Under the pieces are notes generated by a model, which was not told where the DNA came from, made no database searches, and worked only from the letters and a program-made list of their open reading frames with translations. A program made the translations under genes and the position numbers. This document shows positions 9,033-16,578 of a stretch of DNA of 64,000 bases, in pieces. Source of the stretch: Saccharospirillum sp. (GTDB lineage Bacteria > Pseudomonadota > Gammaproteobacteria > Pseudomonadales > Natronospirillaceae). The stretch is taken from NCBI GenBank assembly GCA_022565595.1, contig JAIUML010000019.1:21722-85721 (forward strand). Direction: 5' to 3'. The stretch's first letter is position 1; the number at the start of each line of letters is the position of its first letter.

Positions 9033-9046
9033 TTTCCAATAGGAAA
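9033..9046. promoter_or_regulatory. Putative operator of the XRE-cupin regulator, divergent gcv region
   Basis: TTTCCAATAGGAAA is an inverted repeat of TTTCC and GGAAA around 4 nt. The 15-nt word TTTCCAATAGGAAAC recurs, on the other strand, only in front of gcvT (9770-9784). A possible -10 TATTAT for the regulator is at 9072-9077 with a weak -35 TTTGGT just downstream of the site. This supports control of gcvHP, the regulator itself and gcvT by one dimeric protein. Confidence 0.6.
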
Positions 9047-9113
9047 CTTTGGTGCACAGCCGAAAGTCGCGTATTATTCGGTTTACACGCCTTGAATACC
9101 GAGTTATCGCCTG

Positions 9114-9752
9114 ATGCCAGACGAACCCCACTTTTTGAAGGATGCCCCGGCGCCCGGCCTGCAGGTGAGTCGGCGCAGTGAAACGGAAGCCAGCCTCGAA
9201 CCGCTTCAACTTGGTCAGCGTGTTCGGCAGATTCGGTTGAGCCAGAGCTTGACGCTTGAAGAAGCCAGTAAACTGACCGGACTGGCGCGCTCGACGCTTT
9301 CCAAGATCGAAAATGAACAGATCTCGCCGACTTTTACCGTGGTCAACAAACTGGTGCAGGGGCTCGGCATCGATATTCCGCAGCTGTTCAGTCAACCCAA
9401 GAGTGGGCCCAGCGCCGGTGGGCGGCGTGATATTACCCGGCGCGGTGAAGGCAAGCCGCATCCCACCCGCACCTACGAACACGAACTGCTCGCCACCCAG
9501 CTTACGCAGAAGAAAATGGTGCCGTTCAAGACCCGGGTTCATACCCGCACCTTTGATGAATTCAACGACTGGGTACGCCACGATGGTGAAGAGTTTCTCT
9601 ACGTGTTATCTGGTTCGTTGCTGTTTTATACCGAATTCTACGAACCCATCGAGCTTTACCAGGGCGACAGCGCCTACTACGACTGCACCATGGGGCACGC
9701 CCTGGTCTCCACCAGCGAAGATGATGCTGAAGTGTTGTGGGTGACTGCCTGA
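9114..9752 (+). CDS. XRE-family transcriptional regulator with C-terminal cupin sensor domain
   Basis: A 212-residue cytoplasmic regulator. The HTH_3 domain is at about 35-90 (LGQRVRQIRLSQSLTLEEASKLTGLARSTLSKIENEQISPT). The cupin domain at about 125-210 includes HDGEEFLYVLSGSLLFY and DSAYYDCTMGHALVS. Proteins of this class bind a small ligand in the cupin and repress or activate nearby metabolic genes. It sits between leftward gcvHP and rightward gcvT, with matching palindromes on both sides, so it most likely controls glycine cleavage; the ligand (glycine or a relative) is inference. No glycine riboswitch was recognised here. The ATG at 9114 has no strong ribosome site. Confidence 0.85.
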   Translation: MPDEPHFLKDAPAPGLQVSRRSETEASLEPLQLGQRVRQIRLSQSLTLEEASKLTGLARSTLSKIENEQISPTFTVVNKLVQGLGIDIPQLFSQPKSGPSAGGRRDITRRGEGKPHPTRTYEHELLATQLTQKKMVPFKTRVHTRTFDEFNDWVRHDGEEFLYVLSGSLLFYTEFYEPIELYQGDSAYYDCTMGHALVSTSEDDAEVLWVTA

Positions 9753-9754
9753 AG

Positions 9755-9792
9755 AATAAACAAGAGTTTCCTATTGGAAACTCTTGTTTATT
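9755..9792. promoter_or_regulatory. 17-bp-arm palindrome between the regulator and gcvT (operator and/or terminator)
   Basis: The left arm 9755-9771 (AATAAACAAGAGTTTCC) and right arm 9776-9792 are exact reverse complements around TATT. The centre equals the upstream operator core. Transcribed, it would be a stable hairpin 3 nt after the regulator stop. It could therefore end the regulator transcript and bind the regulator ahead of gcvT. Confidence 0.7.
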
Positions 9793-9843
9793 GCGGCATG
9801 ATCACTCGATTGAAAAAATAATTGGTAAGCCGAGGCCCATGTC

Positions 9844-10968
9844 ATGACTGAAGAAACCCTGAAGACGACCCCCCTGACAGACCTGCACATTGAACTGGGT
9901 GCCCGTATGGTGCCCTTTGCGGGTTACTCAATGCCGGTGCAGTTTCCTCTGGGCGTCAAGCAGGAGCATCAGCACACCCGCAGCCAGGCCGGCTTGTTTG
10001 ATGTCTCTCATATGGGCCAGTTGTTATTGAAAGGCAAGGCTGCTGCCGAGGCTCTGGAAGCCCTGGTGCCCGTTGATATCATCGACTTGCCTGTGGGCAA
10101 GCAGCGCTATGCGCTGTTCACCAACGAGCAGGGTGGCATTATTGATGACCTGATGGTCGCCAATCACGGCGAGGGCGTGCTCTACCTGGTGGTGAACGCT
10201 GCCCGGAAAGAATGCGACCTGTCTCACCTGGCCGCGCATCTGCCGGACACAGTGAAAATCGAGACGCTGGATGACAGAGCCCTTATTGCCCTGCAAGGGC
10301 CCAAGGCCGTTGAGGTATTGGCGCGTTTGCAACCAGAGGTGAGTTCCATGGTGTTTATGGACAACAGAGCCATGAACATCGCCGGCGCTGAGTGCTTTGT
10401 CTCACGCAGTGGCTATACCGGTGAAGATGGCTTCGAGATTTCGGTGCCTTCGGCCGAAGCGGCTGGCCTGGTCAAGGCTTTGTTGGCAGAACCTGAAGTC
10501 GAGTCCATTGGCCTTGGCGCGCGGGACTCACTGCGTCTTGAAGCCGGTTTGTGCCTTTACGGTCACGATATTGATACCACTACGACGCCATTGGAGGCCA
10601 GCCTGATCTGGGCGATTTCTAAATCACGGCGGGCTGATGGTGCGCGACCCGGTGGTTTTCTGGGTGATAGCGTTATTCTCGATCAGATTGCCAAAAAGGG
10701 CTGGTCGCGCAAGCGGGTCGGCTTGAAAGGCGAAGGCCGTGCTCCTGTTCGTGAAGGGGCACGTTTGTTCAGCGAAACGGGCGAACACATTGGCACTGTT
10801 ACCAGCGGCACCTATGGCCCCAGTGTGGGTGCTCCGGTGGCCATGGGCTATGTCAAAACGCCTTTCAGTGTGCTTGATACGGTTGTCTACGCGGAAGTCC
10901 GAGGCAAGAAACTGCCGATGACCGTGAGCCGGATGCCATTTATGGAACCCGGCTATTACCGAGGCTGA
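9844..10968 (+). CDS. gcvT: Glycine cleavage system aminomethyltransferase (T protein)
   Basis: A 374-residue enzyme that moves the methylene group from aminomethyl-lipoyl-GcvH to tetrahydrofolate, releasing ammonia. Family landmarks: TPLTDLHIELGARMVPFAGYSMPVQ, SQAGLFDVSHMGQ, SRSGYTGEDGFEIS, LGARDSLRLEAGLCLYGHD and the C-terminal barrel KRVGLKGEGRAPVREG. Length is typical. The ATG at 9844 has a GAGG about 9 nt upstream. It follows the regulator and the long palindrome on the same strand and ends 4 nt before a convergent gene. Splitting gcvT from gcvHP on opposite strands around a regulator is unusual compared with the common gcvTHP operon. Confidence 0.97.
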   Translation: MTEETLKTTPLTDLHIELGARMVPFAGYSMPVQFPLGVKQEHQHTRSQAGLFDVSHMGQLLLKGKAAAEALEALVPVDIIDLPVGKQRYALFTNEQGGIIDDLMVANHGEGVLYLVVNAARKECDLSHLAAHLPDTVKIETLDDRALIALQGPKAVEVLARLQPEVSSMVFMDNRAMNIAGAECFVSRSGYTGEDGFEISVPSAEAAGLVKALLAEPEVESIGLGARDSLRLEAGLCLYGHDIDTTTTPLEASLIWAISKSRRADGARPGGFLGDSVILDQIAKKGWSRKRVGLKGEGRAPVREGARLFSETGEHIGTVTSGTYGPSVGAPVAMGYVKTPFSVLDTVVYAEVRGKKLPMTVSRMPFMEPGYYRG

Positions 10969-10972
10969 AAAG

Positions 10973-11719
10973 TCAGCGTAGCTGTATTTCGCCGCTGGCC
11001 ACCAGTTCGTCGTAAGCGTCATGCAGTCTTGAAAGAACGTCTGCGTGGCTCAGCGGGTTCATGGCCAGGTAGAGCCCTACGGTGCGGATTCTGAAGGCCT
11101 CTTCCACCTGAGAAAAGCCGGTTTCTTCGGCGATCTTGAAGCCATTAACGTCGGACGTTACCCAGACATCAATCTGATTTTGTACCAGTCGTTGGGCATT
11201 CAGTGACTCGTTGGGAAGCGCTGAGACATTGAAGCCCTGGTTTTGCAGGTAGGTGGTAGCGGCATCACCCTGATAACCACCAATGCGCAGATTGCGAACG
11301 TCTTCGAGTGAGTTGACCGTTAATGGATTGCCCGAGCGTTTGAGCAGAATCCAGCTGTACTGGCCTACAGGCCCAATCCACTCGAACAGGTTCTCACGAA
11401 ATTCTGTGCGCCCTGTAGAGAAGACGCCATGGTTTGGGCGTTCCAGAGCACGCTCATAGGAGACAGACCAGGCGCGTAAGCGCATGCGATAGTCAACGCC
11501 CGCCCGATCGAACATCAGTTTGACCACCTCGGTAGACTCGCCACCAATGTCGTCCCTGAAATGGGCGAAATCTCGTCCGTCCAGGCTGTAGTTGAAGTCG
11601 CCGTAGTTTTCCGTGTAGAGATTGATGCGTGGTAAATGGTTATCCGCCAGAGCTGCGGGGAAGGCAACAATCAGGCTCAGGCCGATCAGTAGTGATTTTA
11701 GTCCAGTTGGCATAGTCAT
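10973..11719 (-). CDS. Periplasmic solute-binding protein, SBP_bac_3-like
   Basis: A 248-residue protein with a signal peptide (MTMPTGLKSLLIGLSLIVAFPAALA) cut after about residue 25. The remainder follows the type-3 bacterial extracellular solute-binding fold: early INLYTENYGDFNY, then GVFSTGRTEFRENLFEWIGPVG and VRNLRIGGYQGDAATTYLQNQGF. No transporter permease or ATPase is nearby, so it may be an orphan receptor, like many such proteins in marine gammaproteobacteria, rather than part of an amino-acid ABC system. The ligand is unknown. ATG 11719 and ATG 11713 are both possible starts. It is convergent with gcvT, with only 4 nt between stops. Confidence 0.8.
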   Translation of the reverse strand: MTMPTGLKSLLIGLSLIVAFPAALADNHLPRINLYTENYGDFNYSLDGRDFAHFRDDIGGESTEVVKLMFDRAGVDYRMRLRAWSVSYERALERPNHGVFSTGRTEFRENLFEWIGPVGQYSWILLKRSGNPLTVNSLEDVRNLRIGGYQGDAATTYLQNQGFNVSALPNESLNAQRLVQNQIDVWVTSDVNGFKIAEETGFSQVEEAFRIRTVGLYLAMNPLSHADVLSRLHDAYDELVASGEIQLR

Positions 11720-11825
11720 GAGGCTCTCTTGGTTTCTGGGTAGTTTTCACTCTCCCTATGCGCACCGGGCAGGGTATTTCCTCCTTGTTCTATCCTATTA
11801 AAATAGGAGAAACCAGCTGCAATGT

Positions 11826-11858
11826 CACTCAAGAACGCTTAAAAAGCGCTCCCGAGTG
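11826..11858 (-). terminator. Hairpin after psuG, fully paired only in leftward RNA
   Basis: On the minus strand CACTCGGGAGCGCTT pairs with AAGCGTTCTTGAGTG over 15 bp, counting three G-U wobbles; on the plus strand those become A-C mismatches. It begins 24 nt past the psuG stop. There is no U-run, so it may stabilise or help end the psuKG message. Confidence 0.5.
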
Positions 11859-11882
11859 GCAAAAGTCCTCTTTGATTGTTGT

Positions 11883-12809
11883 TTACTCAAATTGATTTAA
11901 AGCGATGGCTGTCGCCAGCCGAGCATTGTTAAAAACCAGTTGAATGTTGCTGGCCAGACTGTCGCCACCGGTCAATTCTGCGACCCGCGACAGCAGGAAA
12001 GGGGTGGACTCTTTTCCGCTGATGCGTTGTTTTTCGGCTTCACTCAGTGCCTGCTCTATAGCCTGGTCAATGATGGCCTTCTCCATGGCGTAAGCTTCGG
12101 GTATAGGGTTGGCAATGACAACGCCACCATGCAAACCCATGCCCCATTTGGCTTCAAGAAAGCTGGCAATGGCTTTCGGGCTCTCCATGCGGTAGTCCAC
12201 ACTTTGATCGCTTTCTCGGGTGTAGAAGGCTGGGAGGCTGTCGGTCTGGTACCCCAGCACCGGGACTCCCTGGGTTTCCAGGTATTCTCTGGTCAGGCCC
12301 AGATCCAGAATCGACTTGGCACCGGCGCAGACGACAGCAACGGAGGTATGAGCCAGTTCCTGCAAATCGGCAGAGATATCAAAGCTCTGTTGAGCGCCGC
12401 GATGTACGCCACCAATACCACCCGTGGCGAAAATGCGAATGCCCGCCATGGCGGCGATGATCATGGTCGCGGCGACCGTGGTGGCGCCATGAAGACCCTG
12501 GGCGACCACAAAGGGGAGATCTCGTCGCGAGCATTTGGCCACGCTCTGGCCCGCCCTGGCGAGCGTATCGATCTGCTCGGAGCTGAGCCCGGCTTTGAGA
12601 CGGCCATCAATGACGGCGATGGTGGCAGGAGTGGCACCGCCATCGCGGATGATCTGCTCGACCTGGCGGGCGGTTTCTGCATTCTGCGGCCAGGGCATGC
12701 CATGAGAGATTATGGTGCTTTCCAGCGCGACTACGGGTTTTCCGGCGTTCAGAGCCGACTCGACTTCGGGGCTCAGATCGAGCCAGGGGTTCAGTGTTGT
12801 GCGATCCAT
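11883..12809 (-). CDS. psuG: Pseudouridine-5'-phosphate glycosidase
   Basis: The 308-residue enzyme splits the C-C glycosidic bond of pseudouridine 5'-phosphate to uracil and ribose 5-phosphate. Landmarks are PVVALESTIISHGMPWPQN, the substrate and Mn2+-binding region PATIAVIDGRLKAGLS, AKCSRRDLPFV, TVAATMIIAAMAGIRIFATGGIGGVHRG and the Asn-rich C-terminus. It overlaps the upstream kinase gene by 19 nt, forming a psuK-psuG operon that salvages pseudouridine from RNA turnover. No dedicated nucleoside permease is in the unit. The start ATG 12809 aligns with the family N-terminus. Confidence 0.95.
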   Translation of the reverse strand: MDRTTLNPWLDLSPEVESALNAGKPVVALESTIISHGMPWPQNAETARQVEQIIRDGGATPATIAVIDGRLKAGLSSEQIDTLARAGQSVAKCSRRDLPFVVAQGLHGATTVAATMIIAAMAGIRIFATGGIGGVHRGAQQSFDISADLQELAHTSVAVVCAGAKSILDLGLTREYLETQGVPVLGYQTDSLPAFYTRESDQSVDYRMESPKAIASFLEAKWGMGLHGGVVIANPIPEAYAMEKAIIDQAIEQALSEAEKQRISGKESTPFLLSRVAELTGGDSLASNIQLVFNNARLATAIALNQFE

Positions 12810-13867
12810 TCCAGTACCTGCTGTTCGGTCAGTTGAGGGGCGTTGGCGTGTTCTGAATTCAATGTAATGGCCGCGCAGGCCAGGGCAAAAGCGGTTTGCT
12901 GGTGAGCATCATAACCGCGGCATTGTGCATGTATCAGGCCGGCCAGAAGGGCATCTCCTGCGCCGGTGTCACTGACGATATCGACTGAGTAGCTGGGCAA
13001 CTCTACGGTTTCGTTGGCATCGACTCGCGCCAGGCCTTTGTTTCCCAGGCTGAGCATCACCTGCTGGACACCCCTTGCCAACAGGTCTTTTGCGGCCGCC
13101 TCCGTGCTGCTATCCGGTTCGCCAAGAAGCGCCCGTGCTTCACTCAGGTTGACTTTTAACCCGGTCAGTTTGGGCAGCAGGGGTCTTAGCCTGGGTGCCT
13201 TGGACGTCGAGACGGCGTCCGCGTAAAGGCTGCCACGCAGAGGCAGAGAGGCCAGCCAGGCGAGAGTGGCTTCTGGCACATTGGCCTCAACCACCAGGAT
13301 ATCGGCCGATACTAATAGCGGTTGAACGGCACTGAGCCGTTCTGGCGTCAACGCATCAGCGATGGCCATGGCAGCGATGGCCGCCACCAGTTCACCTGCT
13401 GCGTTATTCAGCGCCAGGTAGGTGCCAGTAGTGCAGTCGGGATCGCGCAGTACGCCGCCGGTCTGAATGCCCGCTTGCTGCATTTGTCGCAACAGCCAGT
13501 CGCCATGGGTGTCCTGGCCGAGCATTGTGACCAGGCTGACGTCGTGACCGAGCCGAACCAGATTCTCAGCGATATTACGGCCAACGCCGCCGGCACTCTG
13601 GTGCACGCTGCCCGGATTGGAGTCACCTGGAATAAAAGCAGCAGTGGAGCGGCCGCTGATATCGACATTGGCGCCACCCAGCACCACAACGTGGCGCGGC
13701 TCAGGCAGCAAATAGCCCTTGCCGAGAATTTGGCCGCTTTTCATCAATCGGGAAATATAGGCAGCAACCGACTCTCGACTGATACCGAGTTCGTTTGCCA
13801 ACTGTTGCTGAGTGGCCATGGGGTGCCTGCGCACAGCGGCAAGCAGTTGATGCTCGATGTCTTTCAT
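12791..13867 (-). CDS. psuK: Pseudouridine kinase with N-terminal HTH (PfkB family)
   Basis: A 358-residue protein. Residues 1-55 form a MarR/DeoR-like winged helix (ATQQQLANELGISRESVAAYISRLMKSGQILGKGYLL), as in E. coli YeiI. The PfkB sugar-kinase domain follows, with VVLGGANVDISGR near 60, NPGSVHQSAGGVGRNIAENL near 85 and the catalytic DTGAGDALLAGLI near 305. It phosphorylates pseudouridine for PsuG. The N-terminal alignment supports ATG 13867, yet no Shine-Dalgarno precedes it and a large palindrome (13866-13897) abuts the start. This suggests autoregulation and perhaps leaderless translation. It overlaps psuG by 19 nt. Confidence 0.92.
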   Translation of the reverse strand: MKDIEHQLLAAVRRHPMATQQQLANELGISRESVAAYISRLMKSGQILGKGYLLPEPRHVVVLGGANVDISGRSTAAFIPGDSNPGSVHQSAGGVGRNIAENLVRLGHDVSLVTMLGQDTHGDWLLRQMQQAGIQTGGVLRDPDCTTGTYLALNNAAGELVAAIAAMAIADALTPERLSAVQPLLVSADILVVEANVPEATLAWLASLPLRGSLYADAVSTSKAPRLRPLLPKLTGLKVNLSEARALLGEPDSSTEAAAKDLLARGVQQVMLSLGNKGLARVDANETVELPSYSVDIVSDTGAGDALLAGLIHAQCRGYDAHQQTAFALACAAITLNSEHANAPQLTEQQVLEWIAQH

Positions 13868-13897
13868 AACAATAGTTATCTAAGTAACATTTGTTAT
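13866..13897. promoter_or_regulatory. Palindromic operator overlapping the psuK start codon
   Basis: ATAACAATAGTTA and TAACATTTGTTAT are imperfect reverse complements (11 of 13 positions) around a 6-nt spacer. The site touches the psuK start codon. As PsuK has its own HTH domain, self-binding is plausible. A -10-like TAGATA lies inside it on the minus strand. Confidence 0.5.
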
Positions 13898-13996
13898 TAT
13901 TATGGGCCTGTTAGTGGTCTCTGGCAATAGGGGAGTTTTCAGTAATACTCAGCTGGATGCTATGCTGGTACGCATCGAGCCGACCAGAGTGACCAG

Positions 13997-14890
13997 ATGC
14001 TGGACCGAATGAACCTGAGACACCTGCAGTATTTCTGGGTTATAGCCCGAGAGGGAAGCATCGTCAAAGCCAGCGAAGTGCTGGATCTGGCACCCCAAAC
14101 GCTCAGTGGTCAGCTTGCTGCTTTTGAGTCGGCCCTGGGTGTTGCGCTCTTTCGACGGGAGAAGCGCTCTCTGGTGCTGACCGAGACAGGGCAATGGGTC
14201 TTTGCATACGCCGAACAGATATTTGCGCTCACTCAGGAACTGAGCGACGGCCTGATTCAGCCTGAAGGCAATCGGCCGATCCGGCTCTCGGTGGGCGTGG
14301 TGGCCTCGATCCATAAGTTGATCGCCTTTAGGTTGATTGAACCGGCCTTGTCGCTGCCAACGCCGGTGCATCTGCGCTGCCATACCGGCATGGTTGATGA
14401 TCTGCTGCGCGGGCTCAAACGCCAGACCTACGACGTTGTGCTCACCGATCAGTTACCGTCTTCACTGGTAGATTCCCACCTGCACAGCCATGCCTTGCTC
14501 AGTTCTTCCATCAGTCTGTTCGGGTCGCCCGACAAGGTGGCTCAATTGCAGCCCGATTTTCCCGCCAGCCTGGAAGGTGAAGCTTTTCTGGCCAATTCTC
14601 TCGATGCCCCTTACCTCGTGCGCTTGTTGCAATGGTTCAATCAGCAAGGGGTCAAGTTGAGGGTTTTGGCGGAAATTGACGACAGTGCCTTGATCAAGGT
14701 CTTCGGCAGTGCGGGTAAGGGCCTTTTTGCAGCGCCAACGGTGATTCGTGATGAGGTCTGCCGGCAATACCGGGTAGCTCACCTGGCCGCCCTTGATGAA
14801 GTTCCGGACGAACTTTACGCTGTCACTCGAACGCACGATCCCAGTCATCAGGCGGTGCGTGCTATTATTTCATCGAAAAAATCGAGCTAA
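13997..14890 (+). CDS. LysR-family regulator, NhaR-like
   Basis: A 297-residue LysR-type protein. The winged HTH is at about 5-64 (MNLRHLQYFWVIAREGSIVKASEVLDLAPQTLSGQLAAFE), followed by an effector domain of about 200 residues. The phrases HLQYFWVIAREGSI and LAPQTLSGQL match E. coli NhaR, which answers sodium and controls antiporters. Downstream on the same strand lie a DUF7352 gene and an SbtA-like sodium/bicarbonate symporter, so a sodium-linked role is reasonable inference. ATG 13997 or 14009 could be the start; neither has a strong ribosome site. It diverges from psuK. Confidence 0.8.
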   Translation: MLDRMNLRHLQYFWVIAREGSIVKASEVLDLAPQTLSGQLAAFESALGVALFRREKRSLVLTETGQWVFAYAEQIFALTQELSDGLIQPEGNRPIRLSVGVVASIHKLIAFRLIEPALSLPTPVHLRCHTGMVDDLLRGLKRQTYDVVLTDQLPSSLVDSHLHSHALLSSSISLFGSPDKVAQLQPDFPASLEGEAFLANSLDAPYLVRLLQWFNQQGVKLRVLAEIDDSALIKVFGSAGKGLFAAPTVIRDEVCRQYRVAHLAALDEVPDELYAVTRTHDPSHQAVRAIISSKKSS

Positions 14891-14972
14891 GTGCTTCATT
14901 AAATCTGTTTTATACGAGTCTTTTTTTCTGAATACTGTGAATCGTCCCTTAAGCCTTTGAGGAGGTCGATCC

Positions 14973-15314
14973 ATGAAAACCATACACAAGCATCGTCTGG
15001 ACATTAGCAGCAAGGTCAATACACTGTCCCTGCGAGATGGCTACAAAGTGGTGCGCTGTGAGTACCTGGTGCCAGAGAAGGCCGTTTTCCTTTGGGTAGA
15101 AGTGTCTCTTGATATCACTTTACCCATGCGTGAACGCCAGTTTCGTGTGGTTCGTTCCGGTGAACCTGTGCCAGATGACTTCGGTTACCTCGACACTGCC
15201 CTGGATCCCTTCGACCCCAGAGCGTTTCATGTGTTTGAAGTGCCTGAAGCTCAATCTGTAGAGGCCAAAGGTGCCGAACAGGGCCGATACGGCGGAATCA
15301 GCGCCGTTGCGTGA
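14973..15314 (+). CDS. DUF7352-like small protein (113 aa)
   Basis: An excellent GAGGAGG lies 6 nt before the ATG. The protein begins with a small beta-rich fold: MKTIHKHRLDIS, a stretch with YKVVRCEYLVPEKAVFLWVEV, then RQFRVVRSGEPVPDD and FHVFEV. This resembles the DUF7352 pattern (I-K-x-L, V-x-x-Q-W, RxF-x-V-x-GTG-P, HVFE). DUF7352 has no known function and is often seen in phages. No membrane segment or signal peptide is visible. It lies 82 nt after the NhaR-like gene and 85 nt before the SbtA-like gene. It is not a PII-type SbtB. Confidence 0.6.
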   Translation: MKTIHKHRLDISSKVNTLSLRDGYKVVRCEYLVPEKAVFLWVEVSLDITLPMRERQFRVVRSGEPVPDDFGYLDTALDPFDPRAFHVFEVPEAQSVEAKGAEQGRYGGISAVA

Positions 15315-15399
15315 TTGGCGGCGTGGCATGCGACGGCTGTCTCGGACTTTGGCCAACATTTGAACGTAACATCAAATCGACCAAGAGAGGACGCGGTTT

Positions 15400-16347
15400 T
15401 TGCCTGACATAGTGGTGTTGTTTTTTGTGCTTGGCCTGGTCTCAGGTCTGATGAAATCGGACTTGAACCTGCCAAAGGCCGCATACGAAACACTAAGCCT
15501 GTTGCTGATGCTCAGCATCGGTCTTAAAGGTGGCCTTGCGCTGCATGGCAACATCAGTGTCAGCTTGCTGACTGAAGCGCTAGTGATTCTGCTGCTGGGC
15601 TTCAGCTTGCCTCTGTTGTTGCTGCCGCTGTTGCGTGTCGTGATTGGCTTGAGCCCGGCTAACGCCATCAGCTTTGCTGCCCACTATGGTTCGGTCAGCG
15701 CCGGTACTTTTGCCGTGGCGCTGGCCTATGCTCAGTCCAATCAACTGGAGCTGGGTGGACAGGTCACGCTCTACCTGGTTCTGCTTGAATTACCGGCCTT
15801 GCTGGTGGCTATTGGCCTCTATCAAATGACGCAACAACGTCACTCGCCCAGTTCAGGTTTTCAGGTAAAGGCCCTGTTGCATGAAACCTTCACCAACCGC
15901 AGTGTCGTATTGCTGGTCGGTGGCGTCATCATTGGCGGGTTGTACGGCTACGAGCAGGGCGGCGTGGTCGTGGAGTTGCTGACCAACAGTTTTCCGCTGA
16001 TCCTCGCGTTATTTCTGTTGGAAATGGGCCTGGTCGCTGCGGAGACCTTGCGCAAGTTTCGCTGGCGCTATTGGCGGGTGGTGGCCTTTGCTTTACTGGC
16101 GCCGCCGGTGTTATCGCTCAGTGGCATGCTGGCGGCCATTATTCTCGGCTTGCCCACAGGCTCCGCCGTCATCCTGGCAGCCCTCGCGGCCAGTGCCTCC
16201 TACATCGCAGCACCCGTTGCCATTCGCAAGGCCATTCCCGAAGCCGACATCGGCCTGGTGATGCTGGCATCACTGGGCATTACTTTCCCGTTCAATGTGC
16301 TTTTGGGTATTCCGCTTTACCACCAGCTGTACAGCCTGCTGATGTGA
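15400..16347 (+). CDS. SbtA-like sodium-dependent bicarbonate transporter family permease
   Basis: A 315-residue polytopic inner-membrane protein with about ten hydrophobic helices in two inverted halves. SbtA landmarks are DLNLPKAAYETLSLLLMLSIGLKGG near the N-terminus, AAHYGSVSAGTFAVALAY mid-protein, LILALFLLEMGLVAA and the closing SASYIAAPVAIRKAIPEADIGLVM. Cyanobacterial SbtA imports bicarbonate with Na+ and is controlled by SbtB; no SbtB is adjacent here. The substrate in a heterotroph may be bicarbonate for anaplerotic reactions, which is inference. The start is TTG 15400 with AGAGAGG about 9 nt upstream. No carboxysome or RuBisCO genes are nearby. Confidence 0.85.
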   Translation: MPDIVVLFFVLGLVSGLMKSDLNLPKAAYETLSLLLMLSIGLKGGLALHGNISVSLLTEALVILLLGFSLPLLLLPLLRVVIGLSPANAISFAAHYGSVSAGTFAVALAYAQSNQLELGGQVTLYLVLLELPALLVAIGLYQMTQQRHSPSSGFQVKALLHETFTNRSVVLLVGGVIIGGLYGYEQGGVVVELLTNSFPLILALFLLEMGLVAAETLRKFRWRYWRVVAFALLAPPVLSLSGMLAAIILGLPTGSAVILAALAASASYIAAPVAIRKAIPEADIGLVMLASLGITFPFNVLLGIPLYHQLYSLLM

Positions 16348-16399
16348 TCCGGCCAGGTATGGATTGGGTGTATCAGAGAGTGTTCAAGGAAGTTTGAGA

Positions 16400-16484
<85 letters not shown>

Positions 16485-16524
16485 TTATTGCATCGCCTCG
16501 GCCTTTCACCAAGGGAGGCGGCAT

Positions 16525-16530
16525 ACTATA
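16525..16530 (-). promoter_or_regulatory. -10 element of the tRNA-Leu promoter
   Basis: The minus strand reads TATAGT, followed by a GC-rich discriminator (GCCGCC), typical of stringently controlled stable-RNA promoters. The -35 is weak (CTTGCG region). It lies about 41 nt upstream of the tRNA 5' end. Confidence 0.45.
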
Positions 16531-16578
16531 GAAATCGGGCCGCGTACGCAAGCAGCCCGTAGGAGATTTTACCGCACT

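Noticed and set aside
9793..9843. Glycine riboswitch before gcvT
   Set aside because: The gap is only about 50 nt after the palindrome and shows none of the conserved aptamer strings.
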